Shown here in pieces: positions 60,771-64,000 of a stretch of DNA of 64,000 bases. Both the position numbers and the translations under genes were made by a program. Numbering within the stretch: position 1 is the first letter of the stretch; each line of letters begins with the position of its first letter. The notes beneath the pieces were generated by a model. That model was not told the origin of the DNA, ran no database searches, and saw only the letters and a program-made list of their open reading frames with translations. Source of the stretch: Topomyia yanbarensis (lineage: Eukaryota; Arthropoda; Insecta; Diptera; Culicidae); contig NC_080672.1 in assembly GCF_030247195.1 (NCBI RefSeq), forward strand, positions 387,889,037-387,953,036, written 5' to 3'.

Positions 60771-62040
60771 ACAACTAAAACTAAACAAAACGTGTTTCGT
60801 ATAACATAGTGTGGTTCAGATGTCGTATCGGATGAATCATTACATAAATCACACCGTCCTTGCACACATATTGCACCATTGTTTAGACCATTCTAGCTAG
60901 CAGGAATGCAGCCATTGACTCTTTTTGCCACAAACACGTAGGAGAAGGAATACTAGGGTTGATATCTTCTGATTAGGATGCTTAGAAGACTACAGTTCAC
61001 TTCTAAAAGATCAGCTTATTAACCAAACACTTTATGAATGAATAGGTTGTTGGAAAGGAGGTGGAGGGGGAACGTGTATCTCGTCTTTCTCCCTACAGCC
61101 ACCAGTGTAGATTATTTTGGGTCTCAATCATTCCACAAAAGAAGTCGCGCTTTCAGCCCTGTGCCGGAGATATCCCTCACCTTCGGGATTTTAGATTCGC
61201 TCATAGTCAGTCAAGCGATAAGTCAAAAGTATTCGAGAAGGCTTATTCTTCAAGACATTTAGCGGTTACTTCATCTGAAGAGTGAAGTTTCATTCAGCTA
61301 GTTCTGAAAGTTGTGATCTGGGGGAATATTTAGGGGCTTGACATTGCTGCTAGCTCTTTGTTCCACCAGCCGTTCTAATACTTTTTTTCTAATCTGGCAG
61401 GCCTCTATCCAAACTGGCGAGCTTCGGGTGATTCGAGCCTACGTACCTACTGTACAGTAGAATGGGGTCAAATAGGTATGAGGGTACAATAGTTGTAGGG
61501 CATTATGCTTGCTATGTTATTGTAGAGGTTGCCCATCTTGTGGGAATTGGATACACGGTAGAGAACATCCTTGATGACCGTCATTTCGGTAATTATCGTG
61601 GATCAGCTGTATTAGTTACGGCGTCCTTTATGTTTTCGCGCAGTGTTCTCCGAAAACGCATTGTCTTTCTTCCACAGTACAGTGCATTTAATCAATGTAA
61701 AAAAATCAAATGAGTTTTTTCTTACGTAGAAATTAATGCTGAATACGAATTTTGTCTTGTTTTTTCGATATTTTTGTTTTTGAAAAAAATACTGACATCA
61801 ACATGAAACATTTGCTTCGAGGCACGACAGGTCAGCCGTTTGGGGGCACTATAGGTCACTACTGATCGTCTTACAGCCAATCAACCACGTGAGCCGGAAT
61901 GAGCAACTTCAATTCCACACTCTGGCGACGACGAGGACACCGAAGAAGTCATTCGTAGGTACAAAGCCAAACGCAGCTGCCGAAACAACAAGTTTTTTCA
62001 ACATTTCCTTTCGTGGTTTACTCTTTTCACACATCATTTA
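60771..62040. other. No recognised feature
   Basis: Short frames only. 61890-62040, just before the RNase H frame, may be part of the same LINE but no reverse transcriptase motif is present. Confidence 0.3.
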
Positions 62041-62046
62041 CCCAAA

Positions 62047-62817
62047 ATGTTCTACACTGACGGATCAAATCTCGATGGGTCCACTGGCTTCGGTATCTTC
62101 AATAATACTATCAAGCTCAATGATCCCGCTTCAGTTTACGTCGCAAAATTAGCTGCTATTCAGGACACCCTTGGCATCATCGAGACCCTGTCCACAGATC
62201 ACTACTTCATCATTTCGGACAGCCTCAGCTCTATAGAGGCTCTTCGTGTGGTGAAGCCTAAAAAGCAATTCCCGTATTTTCTGGGGAAGATACGGGAGTC
62301 TCTGCGCAAGTTATCTGAAATTTTTTACCAGATTACCTTTGTTTGGGTCCCCTCTCATTGCTCTATTCCGGGTAATAAAAACACCGACTATTTGTCATCA
62401 GAGGACAACGGACAGTTGGCAAAACTCGTGGAGCAATGGGGAACTTGGACGATGGTTACATTCAATTATCCCGAAGTTATCAACGAAACCTTGGTTCAGG
62501 GGGGTGGATGTGGGTCGGGATTTCATACGTGTTCAATAACGTGTCTTATGTCCAATCACTACACATTGGATGCGCATTTGCGGCGTATTGGGCTCACAGA
62601 GAGTAGTCTGTGCGCTTGTAATGAAGGTTATCACGACATCGATCACGTTGTCTGGGCGTGCGCTGGGTATTGTGGCTCCAGATCGCAGTTAAAAGATTCC
62701 CTCCGGGCCCGAGGTAGACCACCCGATGTTCCAGTTCGGGATATTCTGGCAAGTCGCGATTTTCCCTATATGTCTCTCATCTACCTTTTTATTAAATCGA
62801 CAAATATCCTAATCTAG
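62047..62817 (+). pseudogene. LINE ORF2 3' part: RNase H and C-terminal zinc knuckle
   Basis: A 256-codon frame starting inside the protein. RNase H motifs: D5 in FYTDGS, D58 in ISDSLSS and D114 in PGNKNTDYLS. The expected glutamate in the VYVAELAAI-type motif is K34 here (AAA for GAA), so the active site is broken. A Cys/His cluster (LCACNEGYHDIDHVVWAC) follows, as in I-group LINEs. Endonuclease and RT are absent, so this is a 5'-truncated copy. The gene family differs from the LINE at 34467-39446. Confidence 0.85.
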
Positions 62818-63460
62818 CCCATATCCTTTATTTCTCGTTTTTAGAAGTTCTCTGTCCTTCTTTTTGGAGCACCAGAGTGCCACTATGTGACTGTCGTCAC
62901 ATTTACCACACCTGCAAAAATGAAGTCAAAGCGAGAGCACGTCGATGGTCTGATCACTATTGAAGGATTCTCCGCCGTCAACCCGATCCTAAGCACCTAC
63001 CATCTACCAGCCTGAGGCTCTAACTCATGTCACTGTTCTTCTCTTTGCCAAGTTTTGTTCTTCTTTCTCCATCATCGTGCTCACCTACTCCCCCTGTTCC
63101 AGATACAACTTCTGCTGCTGTTACAAAAACTAATTTGTATTATATTTCTAGTTTTAAGATAACCTTTTCATTTTTTTTCATTTCCCTTGTTTTTTATTGT
63201 ATATCTAATTGTATTCTTAGTTTTAAGATAGCTATGAAATTTCTCATAAAAGTTTGTTCCCCTTTTATATTAATCTACATTCCTAGTCTTAAGATAGCTG
63301 TAAAATTTTTTTTGTAAAAAATAATCATTGTTCAATCTTGTATATCGAATCATATTTTTAGTTTAAGATAGTTGTAAAAAAATGTTCCTCTCAATATTAA
63401 AAAATATTTGTGCATTATAACCTTTTAGTTTTAAGATATTCAAAATGTAAAAAAAACCTA
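62818..63460 (+). mobile_element. 3' untranslated region of the truncated LINE
   Basis: After the stop, the region carries five or six near-copies of (T)AGTTTTAAGATAG at 40-90-base spacing (63148-63435) and ends in an A-rich stretch near 63450. Repeated modules in a LINE 3' UTR may serve template recognition by the RT; that role is inferred. Confidence 0.55.
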
Positions 63461-64000
63461 TTTTAATCCACCTAGCGGTGCAATTGTGCCTTTCTCAATC
63501 ATGAATCACGAGAATGTGTGCGTTGTTTATATTCATTAAAAGCTTTTAAATGCATTTTATTATTATACATCACATGACAACTATATACAGGAAAATAAAT
63601 CATTATTCGAGTTCTAAAATTTTGAAAAAGAAAAAACAGCCACGGTAATATTGAACTGAAAAAAGGTGCAAAATCGGCAAAGTCCCAAAAAGTCGATTTT
63701 TATAAAAAATTTTTTTCGAGATAACATAAAATCTCGACGTTTCATGCATTTTAAAGATGTTTGGCATCAAAAATACGAATTCGATTTCTGAAATTTTATG
63801 GGGTCCCCCCTTTGAAAAAAAAAAAATGAGTTCCGGCTTATATGGGAATTTCATATGTGACCGGACGATTTAGTCTATATTTCCGGAACCATACAAGCGA
63901 TCCGTGCGAAATTTTACAGACATCTGTGGGGATAATATAGCTATCATTTGGGACTAAGTTTGTGAAAATCGGCCCAACCATTTCCGGAAAACTGATGTGA
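63461..64000 (+). repeat. Dispersed repeat related to the 20041-21215 array (runs off the window)
   Basis: It starts TTTTAATCCACCTAGCGGTG and GTGCCTTTCTCAT, the inverse of ATGAGAAAGGCA that closes the array at 21215, so these are likely opposite ends of one family. CCGGAACCATAC and GGGACTAAGTTTGTGAAAATCGG at the right edge match the array units. The window ends inside it. Confidence 0.6.

Overview
The window reads as a repeat-dense stretch of a mosquito nuclear genome, most likely culicine (Aedes/Culex group); the genus cannot be fixed from the sequence alone. Reasons: a DD37E Tc1/mariner transposon of the ITmD37E type described from mosquitoes, a small secreted chitin-binding (peritrophin-A) gene with a 67-bp intron, LINE and tRNA-derived SINE sequence, and many short non-autonomous transposons. 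No bacterial gene, CRISPR array, rRNA gene or canonical tRNA gene is visible.

Layout. 1-12 kb: small transposons and foldbacks, a degraded LTR-like copy, one tRNA-derived SINE, a (TA)n tract fused to a Helitron-like element that hosts a TA-flanked transposon, and a broken LINE reverse transcriptase. 12.3-12.73 kb: the best host gene, a 97-residue CBM14 protein with a TATA promoter. 12.75-14.03 kb: two pairs of local duplications. 14.2-25.7 kb: non-autonomous elements, a 1.2-kb array of ~350-bp units, a T-rich tract and a 1.9-kb element built of tandem arrays between short terminal inverted repeats. 25.7-28.5 kb: more unique-looking DNA with one possible 3' terminal exon. 28.9-34.3 kb: a probable solo LTR, a piggyBac-like non-autonomous element and the largest copy of a dispersed family also seen at 16.4-18.5 and 43.2-44.4 kb.

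34.36-39.56 kb is the structural centre: a 4,980-bp LINE with an intact 1,214-residue ORF2 (endonuclease, reverse transcriptase, RNase H, zinc knuckle), flanked by 110-bp exact direct repeats and inserted beside a retroelement protease remnant. 39.7-47.3 kb holds microsatellites, a candidate hammerhead-ribozyme fold and two neighbouring long hairpins. 47.66-48.96 kb is a complete ITmD37E transposon with an open but probably catalytically dead transposase. 49-57.6 kb is a dense set of short elements with terminal inverted repeats. 59-60.8 kb is a third LTR-like copy split by an insertion, and 62-63.5 kb is the 3' end of a second RNase-H-bearing LINE.

The genes do not form a pathway. The content is a nested record of retrotransposons, cut-and-paste elements and their non-autonomous dependants, with one confident small host gene. 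No clearly new biological system was found. The observations most worth checking are the LINE with very long target duplications, the hairpin pair at 42.07-42.39 kb, the hammerhead-like fold at 40.03 kb and the tandem-array element at 22.6-24.5 kb.
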